64,000 nucleotides of DNA, taken from contig JAIORQ010000068.1 in assembly GCA_021108035.1 (NCBI GenBank), positions 1-64,000 on the forward strand. The letters are read 5' to 3'. Position 1 is the stretch's first letter; every line of letters begins with the position of its first letter. Under the pieces are notes generated by a model. It was given only the letters and a program-made list of their open reading frames with translations, was not told the DNA's origin and did not search any database. Source of the stretch: Bacteroidales bacterium (GTDB lineage Bacteria; Bacteroidota; Bacteroidia; Bacteroidales; JAADGE01). The position numbers were made by a program, and so were the translations under genes. Of the stretch, positions 19,099 to 27,064 are shown piece after piece.

Positions 19099-19170
19099 CT
19101 AAAATTTTTTAAGATTAAGTAAAATTGCTGTAATTGTGATTACTAATAATATTAAATTTAGGTTTTTCAT
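19099..19170 (-). CDS. Possible 23-residue membrane peptide
   Basis: A minus-strand ORF with ATG at 19170 encodes MKNLNLILLVITITAILLN and a short basic end. It is almost entirely one hydrophobic helix. It sits just upstream of the lipoprotein gene at 19096 and could be a small membrane peptide or a signal-peptide relic. Its short length makes chance likely. Confidence 0.25.
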   Translation of the reverse strand: MKNLNLILLVITITAILLNLKKF

Positions 19171-19214
19171 AATTCTTTGTTTTTATAATTAAAAAATAGT
19201 TTCAATCTGTTTCA

Positions 19215-19679
19215 TTAAAATATTATCACAGTCTCCAATTTATCATCCCCTCCATAAACAAACTTCATCTTCCTGCCCTCTCCACTTTTCCAAATCTCTT
19301 CATTTTTCTTTACTTCAGAAGGTTGTATTTGTCCCATTCTAAAATGTACTTGTTGTTTATTAAGCCTGGGATAAATGCTTTTTGATTTATCTCCTTTTAT
19401 TGGTTTTTTTATGGTTATAAATGAAACAACAGGGTTTTTCTTTCCGTCATTAAAAACTTTTAGAAACTTAAAGAGCATTCCCAATTCTTTATATTCAATT
19501 ATTCTGTTTTCTCTGTCGTCAGTAACATCTGTATCAGGCTCTCCTAATTGTCTTTTTATTTCTTTTAAAGTCGTTTTTTCGTTTTCGATTCCTCCTACAC
19601 CAATAAAAGGTATTAAACTATTTATCGGTTCAATATATTTATGACTGTATTTTTGTTTTTGAAAAACTGATTTAAACAT
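19215..19679 (-). CDS. Conserved-looking 154-residue protein, complete member of a local family
   Basis: I do not recognise a family. No signal peptide is seen. The N-terminal half contains GVGGIENEKTTLKEIKRQLG, followed by EPDTD and IIEYKELGMLFKF. That helix-LGEPD-strand arrangement resembles BLIP/SmpA-like folds, where a helix with a conserved GxP turn precedes strands. The C-terminal half has IYPRLNKQQVHFRMGQIQPS and EEIWKSGEGRKMKFVYGG. Two truncated copies lie downstream at 18241 and 17313. The pattern of one intact gene plus decaying tandem copies is typical of duplicated immunity or accessory genes, but nothing shows such a role here. Confidence 0.65.
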   Translation of the reverse strand: MFKSVFQKQKYSHKYIEPINSLIPFIGVGGIENEKTTLKEIKRQLGEPDTDVTDDRENRIIEYKELGMLFKFLKVFNDGKKNPVVSFITIKKPIKGDKSKSIYPRLNKQQVHFRMGQIQPSEVKKNEEIWKSGEGRKMKFVYGGDDKLETVIIF

Positions 19680-19756
19680 ATTGAGCTTATTTAAAGGTGT
19701 TTTTAGTTATCTTCAAAACTAAATCATAACTACCTTTTAAAAAAGCAATGTTCAAT

Positions 19757-19812
19757 TTGTTTATTAAGCCCCCCGATTTTTTGATAAGCCCCCCTGTTTT
19801 TTGATTGACGGG
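19757..19812. repeat. Cassette-boundary repeat, copy 1 (with a partial tandem copy)
   Basis: The core gataagccccc(c)tgttttttgatt ... ggg is shared with 21285-21319 and 22745-22778. A partial copy (ttattaagccccccgatttt) precedes it in tandem. It stands between the minus-strand gene at 19215 and the first DUF4143 ATPase, 128 bases before its ATG. C- and G-runs could pair as a weak hairpin followed by T-rich DNA. Confidence 0.7.
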
Positions 19813-19890
19813 AAAATTCTTTTTTGGGAATTAACAAATTAATTTTTTAAATAAGGGTCACTATTTTACATTAATTGATATTTTTTGCAC

Positions 19891-19898
19891 TATCTTTG
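19891..19898 (+). promoter_or_regulatory. -7 promoter element TATCTTTG
   Basis: A full match to TAnnTTTG, 42 bases before the ATG at 19941. A near-repeat of the surrounding DNA (actatctttgttacaaa, then actatctctttattacaaa) follows 31 bases on and may be a direct-repeat operator. No long inverted repeat is seen here, unlike at the other family members. Confidence 0.5.
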
Positions 19899-19940
19899 TT
19901 ACAAATAAATATAATATTTACTATCTCTTTATTACAAAAA

Positions 19941-21284
19941 ATGATAATAGAAAGAAAAGCATACGAAATACTGCTTAGATGGAAACATCTGTCAAACAGA
20001 AAACCTTTGCTTATAAGAGGAGCAAGACAAGTCGGAAAAACTACATTAATAAGGCAGTTTGCTAAAGAATTCAGTATTTATATAGAACTAAACCTTGAAA
20101 AAGATTCGGAACGTGAATTATTCGAAATTGAAGACATTAACAAATTATTAAGTGCAGCATATATCTTAAAAGGTGTAAAACCTAAAAACAAAAGTACTTT
20201 ATTATTTATTGATGAAATTCAAGAATCTCCGAAAGCAATTCAAAAATTAAGATACTTTTATGAAGAAAAACCTGATATTTTTGTTATTGCAGCAGGTTCT
20301 TTATTAGAGTTTGCATTAAGCAAAGTTCCGGCATTTCCGGTAGGAAGAATTGATTATTTATATTTACATCCGATAAATTTTGAGGAATATCTGTCAGCAA
20401 TAAAAAATGATGAAGCAATTAAAATATTAAATACATATCCTATACCGGAGTATGCACATAAACAAATATTAAGACTGTTTCATGATTTTATTATTATCGG
20501 CGGTATGCCCGAAATTGTCAAGCAATACATTATTTCCGGAAATATTGCGACATTATCAAAAAGCTATAATAAGTTATGGCAATCTTTTAAAGATGATACA
20601 GAAAAATATGCTAAAAACAATACCAATCAAAAAATAATCAGGCATGTTATTGAAACTGCACCTTATGAAACAGACAGGATAAAATTTGAAGGTTTCGGAA
20701 ATTCTGTTTACCGTTCGCGGGAAGTCGGAGAAGCATTACGGTCATTAGATAAAGCAAAGATTATTCAACTTATTTATCCTGCAACTAACACAGAACCACC
20801 TGTAAATACTGACTTCAAAAAAAGACCGCGATTACAGTTTATTGATACCGGACTTATAAATCATGTTTTAATGTTACAAGGAGAGATGATAGCTTTAAAT
20901 GACTTTAACAACTTTTACAAAGGAAAAGTTATACAACATATGGTTTCTCAAGAACTTATGTCTGTACATGAAGAAACAGAATATAAACCTCACTTTTGGG
21001 TAAGAGAAAAGAAAGACAGTAATTCTGAAGTTGATTTAGTTTATCAATACGGAAAATACATCTTTCCGATTGAGATAAAATCAGGAAAACAGGGGCGATT
21101 AAGGTCTTTGCATCAATTTATTGAACGGACAAATCATTCGTATGCAATACGACTGTATGCAGGGAAATTCAATATTGAAAAAACAAAAACACCGGGAGGA
21201 AAAAAATATTTATTAATGAATTTACCCTATTATCTCGGCTCAAAGATTCCTGAATATATTAAATATTTTATTGAAAATTATTGA
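19941..21284 (+). CDS. AAA+ ATPase with C-terminal DUF4143 domain (A)
   Basis: ATG 19941 is preferred over an upstream TTG because it gives the family N-terminus MIIERKAYEILLRWKHLS right before the Walker A motif RGARQVGKTTLIRQF (about residue 27-41). Walker B is LLFIDEIQESPKAI, followed by AAGSLLEFAL and the VGRIDYLYLHPINFEEYL segment of the AAA_14 core. The DUF4143 domain shows KRPRLQFIDTGLINHVL, HFWVREKKDSNSEVDLVY and FPIEIKSGKQGRLRSL; the last resembles a nuclease-fold core (E...D...ExK). COG1373 ATPases of this type are widely expanded in Bacteroidota and archaea and have no agreed function. The stop abuts repeat copy 2. Confidence 0.9.
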   Translation: MIIERKAYEILLRWKHLSNRKPLLIRGARQVGKTTLIRQFAKEFSIYIELNLEKDSERELFEIEDINKLLSAAYILKGVKPKNKSTLLFIDEIQESPKAIQKLRYFYEEKPDIFVIAAGSLLEFALSKVPAFPVGRIDYLYLHPINFEEYLSAIKNDEAIKILNTYPIPEYAHKQILRLFHDFIIIGGMPEIVKQYIISGNIATLSKSYNKLWQSFKDDTEKYAKNNTNQKIIRHVIETAPYETDRIKFEGFGNSVYRSREVGEALRSLDKAKIIQLIYPATNTEPPVNTDFKKRPRLQFIDTGLINHVLMLQGEMIALNDFNNFYKGKVIQHMVSQELMSVHEETEYKPHFWVREKKDSNSEVDLVYQYGKYIFPIEIKSGKQGRLRSLHQFIERTNHSYAIRLYAGKFNIEKTKTPGGKKYLLMNLPYYLGSKIPEYIKYFIENY

Positions 21285-21319
21285 CTTTTTGATAAGCCCC
21301 CTGTTTTTTGATTAAAGGG
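21285..21319. repeat. Cassette-boundary repeat, copy 2
   Basis: It begins at the first base after the TGA of ATPase A. The shared core is gataagccccctgttttttg followed by attaaaggg. Position directly behind a stop codon would also suit a weak terminator (CCC...GGG then TTTTGTT). Confidence 0.75.
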
Positions 21320-21425
21320 TTTTGTTATTACTCCTCTTTTTCAGATACCGTTCTATCTTTTTGAGAAAATTCAAATCAGAAAACAGCAAAATTTCTTTTG
21401 TTTGTAATAAATAATAACTACATTG

Positions 21426-21491
21426 CACTTTAATTTTTATTCAATATTTATATTATTATACTTTAATTTATATTGAATATATATTAAAGTG
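21426..21491 (+). promoter_or_regulatory. Palindrome overlapping the start of ATPase B
   Basis: Arms of about 29 bases (cactttaatttttattcaat... and ...attgaatatatattaaagtg) have a few A/T mismatches and a spacer of about 8. The right arm ends on the GTG at 21489. No clean TAnnTTTG lies inside it. The place and size match the palindromes at 121 and 23131 but the sequence is different. Confidence 0.55.
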
Positions 21492-22745
21492 TATTTATGT
21501 TTTACTAATTCAGGTAAATTGTTTAAACGAAAAAAATACTACGAAATAAAGCCGTGGCTTAATACACACGATATTATTGTTATACACGGCAGCCGACAAA
21601 CCGGCAAAACTACTTTGCTGAAATTATTTATGCAGGACATTCCCGAAAACAATTTCGAATATCTTGATTTAGAAGATAGTCGTTTGTTAGAAATTTGTGA
21701 GCAAGGATATGAAAATATCATAAATTATTTGCTGCAAAAAGGTTCATTAAAACAACAAAAACGTTTTTATCTTTTAATTGATGAAATCCAATATCTTAAA
21801 AACCCGTCTTCATTGTTAAAATTGTTACATGATCATCATCCTGAAATAAAACTTATTGTAACAGGCTCGTCAAGTTTTGAAATAAAAAGTAAATTTAAAG
21901 ATTCTCTTGTCGGACGAACAATTAATTTTGAACTTTATCCGCTTGATTTTGAGGAATTTCTAATTTTTAAAAAAAGGAAATATGATTTACGTAAGCCGAT
22001 AAGTTCTAAACTTATTATTGAAGACCTGATTAAACTGTATAAAGAATATATTATTTTCGGAGGATATCCGAAAATTGTTCTTACAGAAACAATATTAATG
22101 AAAGAAAAATATTTGCAACAAATAATTGACACCTATATTAAGAGTGACATAAGAGATTTAGCAAAGATTAGGCATATTGATAAATTTAATAAATTACTTC
22201 GTGTACTTGCAAACCAAAGTGGAGAATTGCTTAATATAAATGAACTTTCAAATACTGCAAGAATAGCAAAGCAAACTGTTGAACAATACTTATTTATACT
22301 TGAAAATACATACATAATTCAACTTGTAAAGCCTTTTTCAAAAAATGTTCGTTCTGAATTATTTAAAACACCCAAAATTTTCTTTGTTGATACAGGAATA
22401 TTAAATATGTTGAATTTAAAATATTTACCAAAGGAAATAAGCGGTAATGCTTTTGAGACTTCTGTTTTTTCAGAATTTTTAAAAAACACAGAAAAAGACA
22501 GCATAAATTTTTGGAGAACACAGGATAAAAAAGAGATTGATTTTGTTATTTTACAAAAAGATACAATTTCACTTTTTGAAGTTAAAATAAATGCTCTTAA
22601 ATTTAAGAAAACGCCGATGAAATATTTTGCAAGCAAATATAATCCGCTAAATATGAATTGCATAAGTTTAACAGGTAAATTATCTGAAAATAACTTATCA
22701 ATCGGAAACATAAAACCGTGGGATTTATATACGGAATGCTTTTAG
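21489..22745 (+). CDS. AAA+ ATPase with C-terminal DUF4143 domain (B)
   Basis: The reading frame opens at GTG 21489; the family-like N-terminus (FKRKKYYEIKPWLN) starts later, at TTG 21519-21521, so the true start is uncertain. Walker A is IHGSRQTGKTTLLKLF, Walker B LLIDEIQYLKNPSS, followed by VTGSSSFEIKSKFKDSLVGR and LYPLDFEEFLIF. The linker has a winged-helix-like NELSNTARIAKQTVEQYL. The DUF4143 part shows FKTPKIFFVDTGILNML, GNAFETSVFSEFL, FWRTQDKKEIDFVI and LFEVKINALKF, with the acidic pair and ExK of a PD-(D/E)xK-like fold. Sequence identity to A and C is limited, so these are old paralogues rather than recent copies. The stop abuts repeat copy 3. Confidence 0.9.
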   Translation: MYLCFTNSGKLFKRKKYYEIKPWLNTHDIIVIHGSRQTGKTTLLKLFMQDIPENNFEYLDLEDSRLLEICEQGYENIINYLLQKGSLKQQKRFYLLIDEIQYLKNPSSLLKLLHDHHPEIKLIVTGSSSFEIKSKFKDSLVGRTINFELYPLDFEEFLIFKKRKYDLRKPISSKLIIEDLIKLYKEYIIFGGYPKIVLTETILMKEKYLQQIIDTYIKSDIRDLAKIRHIDKFNKLLRVLANQSGELLNINELSNTARIAKQTVEQYLFILENTYIIQLVKPFSKNVRSELFKTPKIFFVDTGILNMLNLKYLPKEISGNAFETSVFSEFLKNTEKDSINFWRTQDKKEIDFVILQKDTISLFEVKINALKFKKTPMKYFASKYNPLNMNCISLTGKLSENNLSIGNIKPWDLYTECF

Positions 22746-22778
22746 TTTTAATAAGCCCCCTGTTTTCTGATTGAAGGG
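22745..22778. repeat. Cassette-boundary repeat, copy 3
   Basis: It begins on the last base of the TAG of ATPase B. The core aataagccccctgttttctg followed by attgaaggg differs from copy 2 at only a few positions. The following 150 bases (22779-22928) hold no gene. Confidence 0.75.
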
Positions 22779-22928
22779 AGTTTTATTTTTTAAAAATTTG
22801 CAAGTTGTACTTAAAAGTTTTAGACTTAAAAATAAAATTAAAACTAATATTTTAAAATATTACTTTAAATTATTAGTCTTAATTCATGTCTTTGCAGTAT
22901 TATGACACAAAAAACTTATCCCGGAAAA

Positions 22929-23066
22929 TATAGCCTTAAATCCGCAAGTCATCGTATCACTACCTAAATAAACAGACAGTTAAATGCAAATCTGTTTCAC
23001 GTAAATTGAAACAGTGATACGATGACTATCAACATTTTAGATATAGACTTGCGGATTTAAGGTATA
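22929..23066. mobile_element. 138-bp nested palindromic element
   Basis: Outer arms tatagccttaaatccgcaag / cttgcggatttaaggtata (one mismatch) bound the element. Immediately inside, gtcatcgtatcact pairs with agtgatacgatgac, and the centre holds a third hairpin (ctgtttcac / gaaacag). The whole could fold into one long cruciform. There is no coding capacity. It lies 115 bases before ATPase C and looks like a MITE or other non-autonomous element. Confidence 0.6.
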
Positions 23067-23130
23067 GTAATTAATTTAGCAGACTTTATTGCAAGTTTCA
23101 ATTAATAATAAAAAAATATTACTTTTTGCG

Positions 23131-23170
23131 ATTATATTAGCCAAAAGTTATTACTTTTGGCTAATATAAT
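23131..23170 (+). promoter_or_regulatory. Perfect palindrome over the promoter of ATPase C
   Basis: Perfect 17-bp arms (attatattagccaaaag / cttttggctaatataat) flank a 6-base spacer. TACTTTTG at 23152-23159 matches the -7 consensus and straddles spacer and right arm. The ATG follows at 23181. A dimeric regulator here would block transcription, and self-control by the ATPase is possible. Confidence 0.6.
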
Positions 23171-23180
23171 ACCGAAAGTT

Positions 23181-24302
23181 ATGATTAAAAGACAAGTTGA
23201 AACAAATATTAAAAAACGAATTAATTCCGAGAAAGCCATTGTTTTGCTCGGTCCGAGACAAACAGGAAAGACAACTTTGCTCGAAAAAATTGCTTCTGAA
23301 ACCGGAGAATACTTGCTCCTTGATTGTGATGATATATTAATACACGAGAAATTAGAAAATGCTAATACCGAAAGCCTGAAACAAATTATCGGAAAGCATA
23401 AAATTGTATTTATAGATGAGGCTCAACGTGTAAAAAACATAGGTCTTATTTTAAAAATTATTATTGACCGTATAAAAGGTATAAAATTACTTGTAAGCGG
23501 CTCGTCAGCATTAGAACTTGCCAACGAAATAAATGAACCGCTTACAGGCAGAAAGTGGGAATATATGCTTTACCCCGTAAGCTGGCAGGAGTTTAGGGAG
23601 CATACGGGTTATCTTAAATCCCAACAACAATTAGAACAACGTCTTGTTTTCGGAATGTATCCTGAAGTAATAAATAATCCGGGTGATGAAGAAGAGGTAT
23701 TAAAACAATTAAGCGGTAGTTATCTTTATAAAGATTTATTATCATTAAAAAACATTCGCAAACCGGATTTGCTTCCTAAATTACTAAAAGCTATGGCTCT
23801 GCAAGTAGGCAGTGAAGTATCAAACAATGAATTATCAAAGCTGTTGCAAGTCAGCAAAGATACAATTGAAACTTATATTGATTTATTAGAGAAAGCTTAT
23901 ATTACTTATCGTCTTGAACCGTTAAGCAGAAATTTACGAAATGAAATCAGTACAAATCGTAAAATTTATTTTTATGATAACGGAATCAGGAATGCATTAA
24001 TTGCAAATTATAATCCTGTCGGTATGCGGCAAGACATAGGAATATTGTGGGAAAACTTTCTGATGAGTGAGCGAAAAAAATTATTACATTATAACAGAAT
24101 TTCTGCAAATACTTACTTTTGGAGGACTAAACAACAACAAGAAGTTGACTATGTTGAAGAACGAGGCGGGAAAATTTATGCATACGAATTCAAATGGAAT
24201 CCAAGAAAACAACCAAAATTTTCAAAAACTTTTATTAATGCATATCAAGCTGAATTACAATTAGTAAATAAAGATAATTTTGAGGAATTTTTAATATTAT
24301 GA
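23181..24302 (+). CDS. AAA+ ATPase with C-terminal DUF4143 domain (C)
   Basis: ATG 23181 gives MIKRQVETNIKKRINSEKAI before Walker A LLGPRQTGKTTLLEKI; an upstream TTG at 23157 lies within the promoter palindrome and is unlikely. Walker B is IVFIDEAQRVKNIG, then VSGSSALELANEINEPLTGR and LYPVSWQEFREHTG. A helix-turn-helix-like linker reads NNELSKLLQVSKDTIETYID. The DUF4143 domain has NRKIYFYDNGIRNALI, FWRTKQQQEVDYVE and YAYEFKW, with the E(V)D...ExK pattern. A degraded copy of its Walker A region lies 340 bases downstream at 24643. It lacks a copy of the cassette-boundary repeat after its stop, unlike A and B. Confidence 0.9.
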   Translation: MIKRQVETNIKKRINSEKAIVLLGPRQTGKTTLLEKIASETGEYLLLDCDDILIHEKLENANTESLKQIIGKHKIVFIDEAQRVKNIGLILKIIIDRIKGIKLLVSGSSALELANEINEPLTGRKWEYMLYPVSWQEFREHTGYLKSQQQLEQRLVFGMYPEVINNPGDEEEVLKQLSGSYLYKDLLSLKNIRKPDLLPKLLKAMALQVGSEVSNNELSKLLQVSKDTIETYIDLLEKAYITYRLEPLSRNLRNEISTNRKIYFYDNGIRNALIANYNPVGMRQDIGILWENFLMSERKKLLHYNRISANTYFWRTKQQQEVDYVEERGGKIYAYEFKWNPRKQPKFSKTFINAYQAELQLVNKDNFEEFLIL

Positions 24303-24318
24303 AATATAAAACTAAAAA

Positions 24319-24350
24319 ATAACAGAACCGAAAATGACCCTGTTATTTTA
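24319..24350. terminator. Hairpin terminator
   Basis: Arms aataacag and ctgttatt are separated by 13 bases, with A/T runs on both sides. It could serve ATPase C on the plus strand and the T9SS tail relic on the minus strand. It resembles the hairpin at 6880, which also lies behind a T9SS tail. Confidence 0.6.
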
Positions 24351-24373
24351 AATTGTCGCTTATATTTATTAAT

Positions 24374-24499
24374 CTACTGCTTTATAACTTTTTCTGTTTG
24401 AATAACAAACCCGTTTTCATCTTTTATTTTCAGCATATATAAGCCCTTTGCAAAATCTTTTATATTTAATCTTACATTATTACTTTCAAAATTTCTCAT
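24374..24499 (-). pseudogene. Relic of a T9SS C-terminal sorting tail
   Basis: The minus strand reads VRLNIKDFAKGLYMLKIKDE, NGFVIQTEKVIKQ and a stop, the end of a type A T9SS sorting domain. It is close to the relic at 6954 (both have KGLYMLKIKD and end IIKQ/VIKQ). The rest of the protein is gone; a hairpin element begins 12 bases upstream. Confidence 0.7.
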
Positions 24500-24510
24500 A
24501 TATGTGTTTT

Positions 24511-24592
24511 AGTGTCGGTGTGAATTTGTTAATTGGCTGATTATAAGTCAATAATCTTATTATCTTTTTGCAAAAGTATTCACACCGACACT
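24511..24592. repeat. 82-bp inverted-repeat element
   Basis: Perfect 15-bp arms agtgtcggtgtgaat and attcacaccgacact enclose 52 bases of non-coding A/T-rich DNA. The arms are more GC-rich than their surroundings. It cuts off the upstream part of the T9SS tail relic and may be the insertion or deletion junction that broke it. Confidence 0.55.
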
Positions 24593-24642
24593 TTTCGGAG
24601 AGGTCTCAATCTTCAATAAAAAACATTACTTTATACAATTAT

Positions 24643-24712
24643 TTTGCACGGTCTGAAAAAAACAGGAAAGTCGATTTTACCGGAAAAAATTGCTTCTGAA
24701 ACCGAAGCCTTC
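24643..24712 (+). pseudogene. Degraded Walker A fragment of a DUF4143 ATPase
   Basis: The segment reads HGLKKTGKSILPEKIASETE in one frame and aligns with ATPase C bases 23246-23312 (LGPRQTGKTTLLEKIASETG), including an identical aaaattgcttctgaaacc stretch. No further part of the gene is present. It is a remnant of a fourth or fifth family copy. Confidence 0.7.
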
Positions 24713-24733
24713 GCTTCAAGCGAAGGCTTCGGT
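24701..24733. repeat. 33-base perfect palindrome
   Basis: Arms of 16 bases (accgaagccttcgctt / aagcgaaggcttcggt) have a single-base centre. It is GC-rich for this genome and interrupts the Walker A remnant right after the last bases shared with ATPase C. It could be a small palindromic insert or a terminator-like hairpin. Confidence 0.6.
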
Positions 24734-24812
24734 CTGCAAACTGCACAAGTCTAAACAATTATTTCTTCAATTCTATTTCATTATTCATCAGATGAATTTA
24801 TTATACAAGATG

Positions 24813-26915
24813 CTATATTTGAATCAAAATCAAAGTTCCGGATAATCTTTCATCTGAAATTGATTTATCCTTAATCTCAATCACAATTTCTTTATTATAA
24901 AGTTTATTAATCAAAGAAATTTGTTCTTGTATAGTTTTAATGCCGTAACCGGATTCAGGCTTCGGATTTTCAAGATTGGATCGTTTTATGCCTAAGCCGT
25001 TATCTTCAACAGAAATTAAAATGTTTTCATCTTCTTGCTTTACAGAGATTACAATTTTACCTTTGTTGTCAATTCCTTTAAAAGCATGCTTAACACAATT
25101 TTCGGCAAAGCCTTGAATAAGCATTTTAGGAATTTGAATTTTATCGGTGTTTATTTCTTCTGAAACAGTAATCTTAAAGCCAAATAATGTTTTAAATCTG
25201 CTTTTTTGAAACTCAAGATAATCTTCGGTAAATTGAAGCTCATCACTTAAAGGGCGAAATATCTTATCAGAAAAAGCTAAAGATGAACGCATTAAACGTG
25301 AAAAACGTTCAAACAAGTCGTAAGCTGTTATCTTATCTTCTTTATAAATTTTACTTGCTACAACATTTAAAGCATTAAAAGTAAAATGCGGGTCTAACTG
25401 GTTTTGGGTTTTTTTAAGTTGGAGGTTTACGATACGATTTTTTAGTTCGTTTTGCCTTTTTGTAATACGTTTAGGGATTAATTGTACAAGCCAAACAAAG
25501 ACAACTGAAAAAATATACACTAAAATCCAAAAAGGATATTTAAACCAATAATTCGGATTCCGGTAGTAATCTGAAAAATAGAATTTTGATTTTGTGGGAA
25601 TAATCAATTTAATAACATTACCGGCAACTTTTGAGGAAATTTCAATAAAGCCTCCAAAATCGTAATCAACAGGAATTTTTACCGGATTCTTTAAATTATT
25701 CCTGTACAGATATAGTGAATTATCTGCAAAATTTTTAAAAAAATATTCTTCTTTACCGTCTTTATCTATGTCAATAGTATAGGGACGAAAATACATATCT
25801 ATTTTTTTTGACAAGTTTGTCTGTTCTAATATATGTTTATCCGGATAAAATTCATAATACTTTATTTGATCATTACTGTATTCGGCAATAAAGAAGTGGT
25901 CTTTATTACCGATATTTACTTTCATTAAGTTCTTGCTTATATAATTATCAGGAATAATTAATGAATCTATAATTTCTCCTTGCATATTTAAATACAATAT
26001 TTTACTTTCTTCTCCGTAAGTTCCGGCGTTTGTAAATAATGCAATATAATTTTCCTCATACTTGTATATGTCCGGTATTGAACTTGGTTTTCCTAAAAAA
26101 GATTTCGGTTTTGTAATAAGTTTTAAATCTTTATCATATGCAAAAAACCATGAACATGTATCTCTGTATTCATAAAGAAAACCTTCATGACAATTGTCTG
26201 TGGCTATGGAACCTGAAAGGAAAAAGGGCTCTCCTGAATCTGTAAAAAACGATTTTACAACTTGTTTTGCTCCTACATTAAGAGAAGAAATTAATGAATC
26301 ATTTGCAAAATCATATCTGAATATCTTTCTCGGATATAATGCATAAGCACCAATTACTGAAAAATATATTTCTTTAATATTGTCATTATTTATATCACCG
26401 GAAGTCAGCCAATAATAATCGTAATCTTTTTTCTCACTTAAACCGATTGTAGTAATAAATCGTTCTTTTAATAAAAAGTCTAATTTGTCATAATTGAATA
26501 TACTTAAAAACAGGGAATCTTTATTTTGCGAAAAATATATAATCTCTTTAACAGAATCATTGTTAATATCTTTACAATAAATTTTATTGCCTGTTATATT
26601 TTCAGGCATATAATATTGAGAGTTAAATTGTCCGCAATGTTCCATATCAGAATTATATATCTGCATTGCTAAGGTAGACTTTGTAAAGTTGTACAATTTT
26701 ATATACTCTTCTTTGCCGTCATTATTCAGATCTTTATAGGTATTAACAGCATTATTATTAATTGTTGTATGGTTTAATTTAACTTGGTATTTTTTTAAAT
26801 CAATGGGGTTTATTAAAATAAAAATAAGGGAGGGAACAAGTGCAAGCAATAAAACAGAAATTAAATTGCTTTTAAAGAATGTTTTGAATTTTTTTATGAA
26901 TTGTGTATTTTTCAA
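24813..26915 (-). CDS. LytS/YehU-type sensor kinase with FG-GAP-like ectodomain
   Basis: After an N-terminal transmembrane helix (about 15-35) comes an extracytoplasmic domain of ~430 residues with repeated FG-GAP/EF-like motifs: KDLNNDGKEEYIKLYN, KDINNDSVKEIIYF, GDINNDNIKEIYFSV and IDIDKDGKEEYFFKN. A second helix (FWILVYIFSVVFVWLVQLIP, about 475-495) leads to the His_kinase core with QNQLDPHFTFNALNVVASKI (His in DPHF), the PLSDELQFTEDYLEFQKSRF segment and an ATPase domain with FAENCVKHAFKG and EDNGLGIKR. LytS-type kinases pair with LytTR response regulators, and one lies at 27889, separated by about 970 bases of mobile debris. The ligand of the FG-GAP-like domain is unknown. Confidence 0.9.
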   Translation of the reverse strand: MKNTQFIKKFKTFFKSNLISVLLLALVPSLIFILINPIDLKKYQVKLNHTTINNNAVNTYKDLNNDGKEEYIKLYNFTKSTLAMQIYNSDMEHCGQFNSQYYMPENITGNKIYCKDINNDSVKEIIYFSQNKDSLFLSIFNYDKLDFLLKERFITTIGLSEKKDYDYYWLTSGDINNDNIKEIYFSVIGAYALYPRKIFRYDFANDSLISSLNVGAKQVVKSFFTDSGEPFFLSGSIATDNCHEGFLYEYRDTCSWFFAYDKDLKLITKPKSFLGKPSSIPDIYKYEENYIALFTNAGTYGEESKILYLNMQGEIIDSLIIPDNYISKNLMKVNIGNKDHFFIAEYSNDQIKYYEFYPDKHILEQTNLSKKIDMYFRPYTIDIDKDGKEEYFFKNFADNSLYLYRNNLKNPVKIPVDYDFGGFIEISSKVAGNVIKLIIPTKSKFYFSDYYRNPNYWFKYPFWILVYIFSVVFVWLVQLIPKRITKRQNELKNRIVNLQLKKTQNQLDPHFTFNALNVVASKIYKEDKITAYDLFERFSRLMRSSLAFSDKIFRPLSDELQFTEDYLEFQKSRFKTLFGFKITVSEEINTDKIQIPKMLIQGFAENCVKHAFKGIDNKGKIVISVKQEDENILISVEDNGLGIKRSNLENPKPESGYGIKTIQEQISLINKLYNKEIVIEIKDKSISDERLSGTLILIQI

Positions 26916-27064
26916 TTTTAGAATTGTTTATATGTTACTTAACAAAAAATTGTATGGTCAGTTTTCCTTTCAGTTATTCTTTTTTTGTTGCGAATATATG
27001 AATGTTTTTCACTTTCAAGTTATGCTTTAATTACTTCTTTGTAAATTTGTAAAAAAAATAAAGT

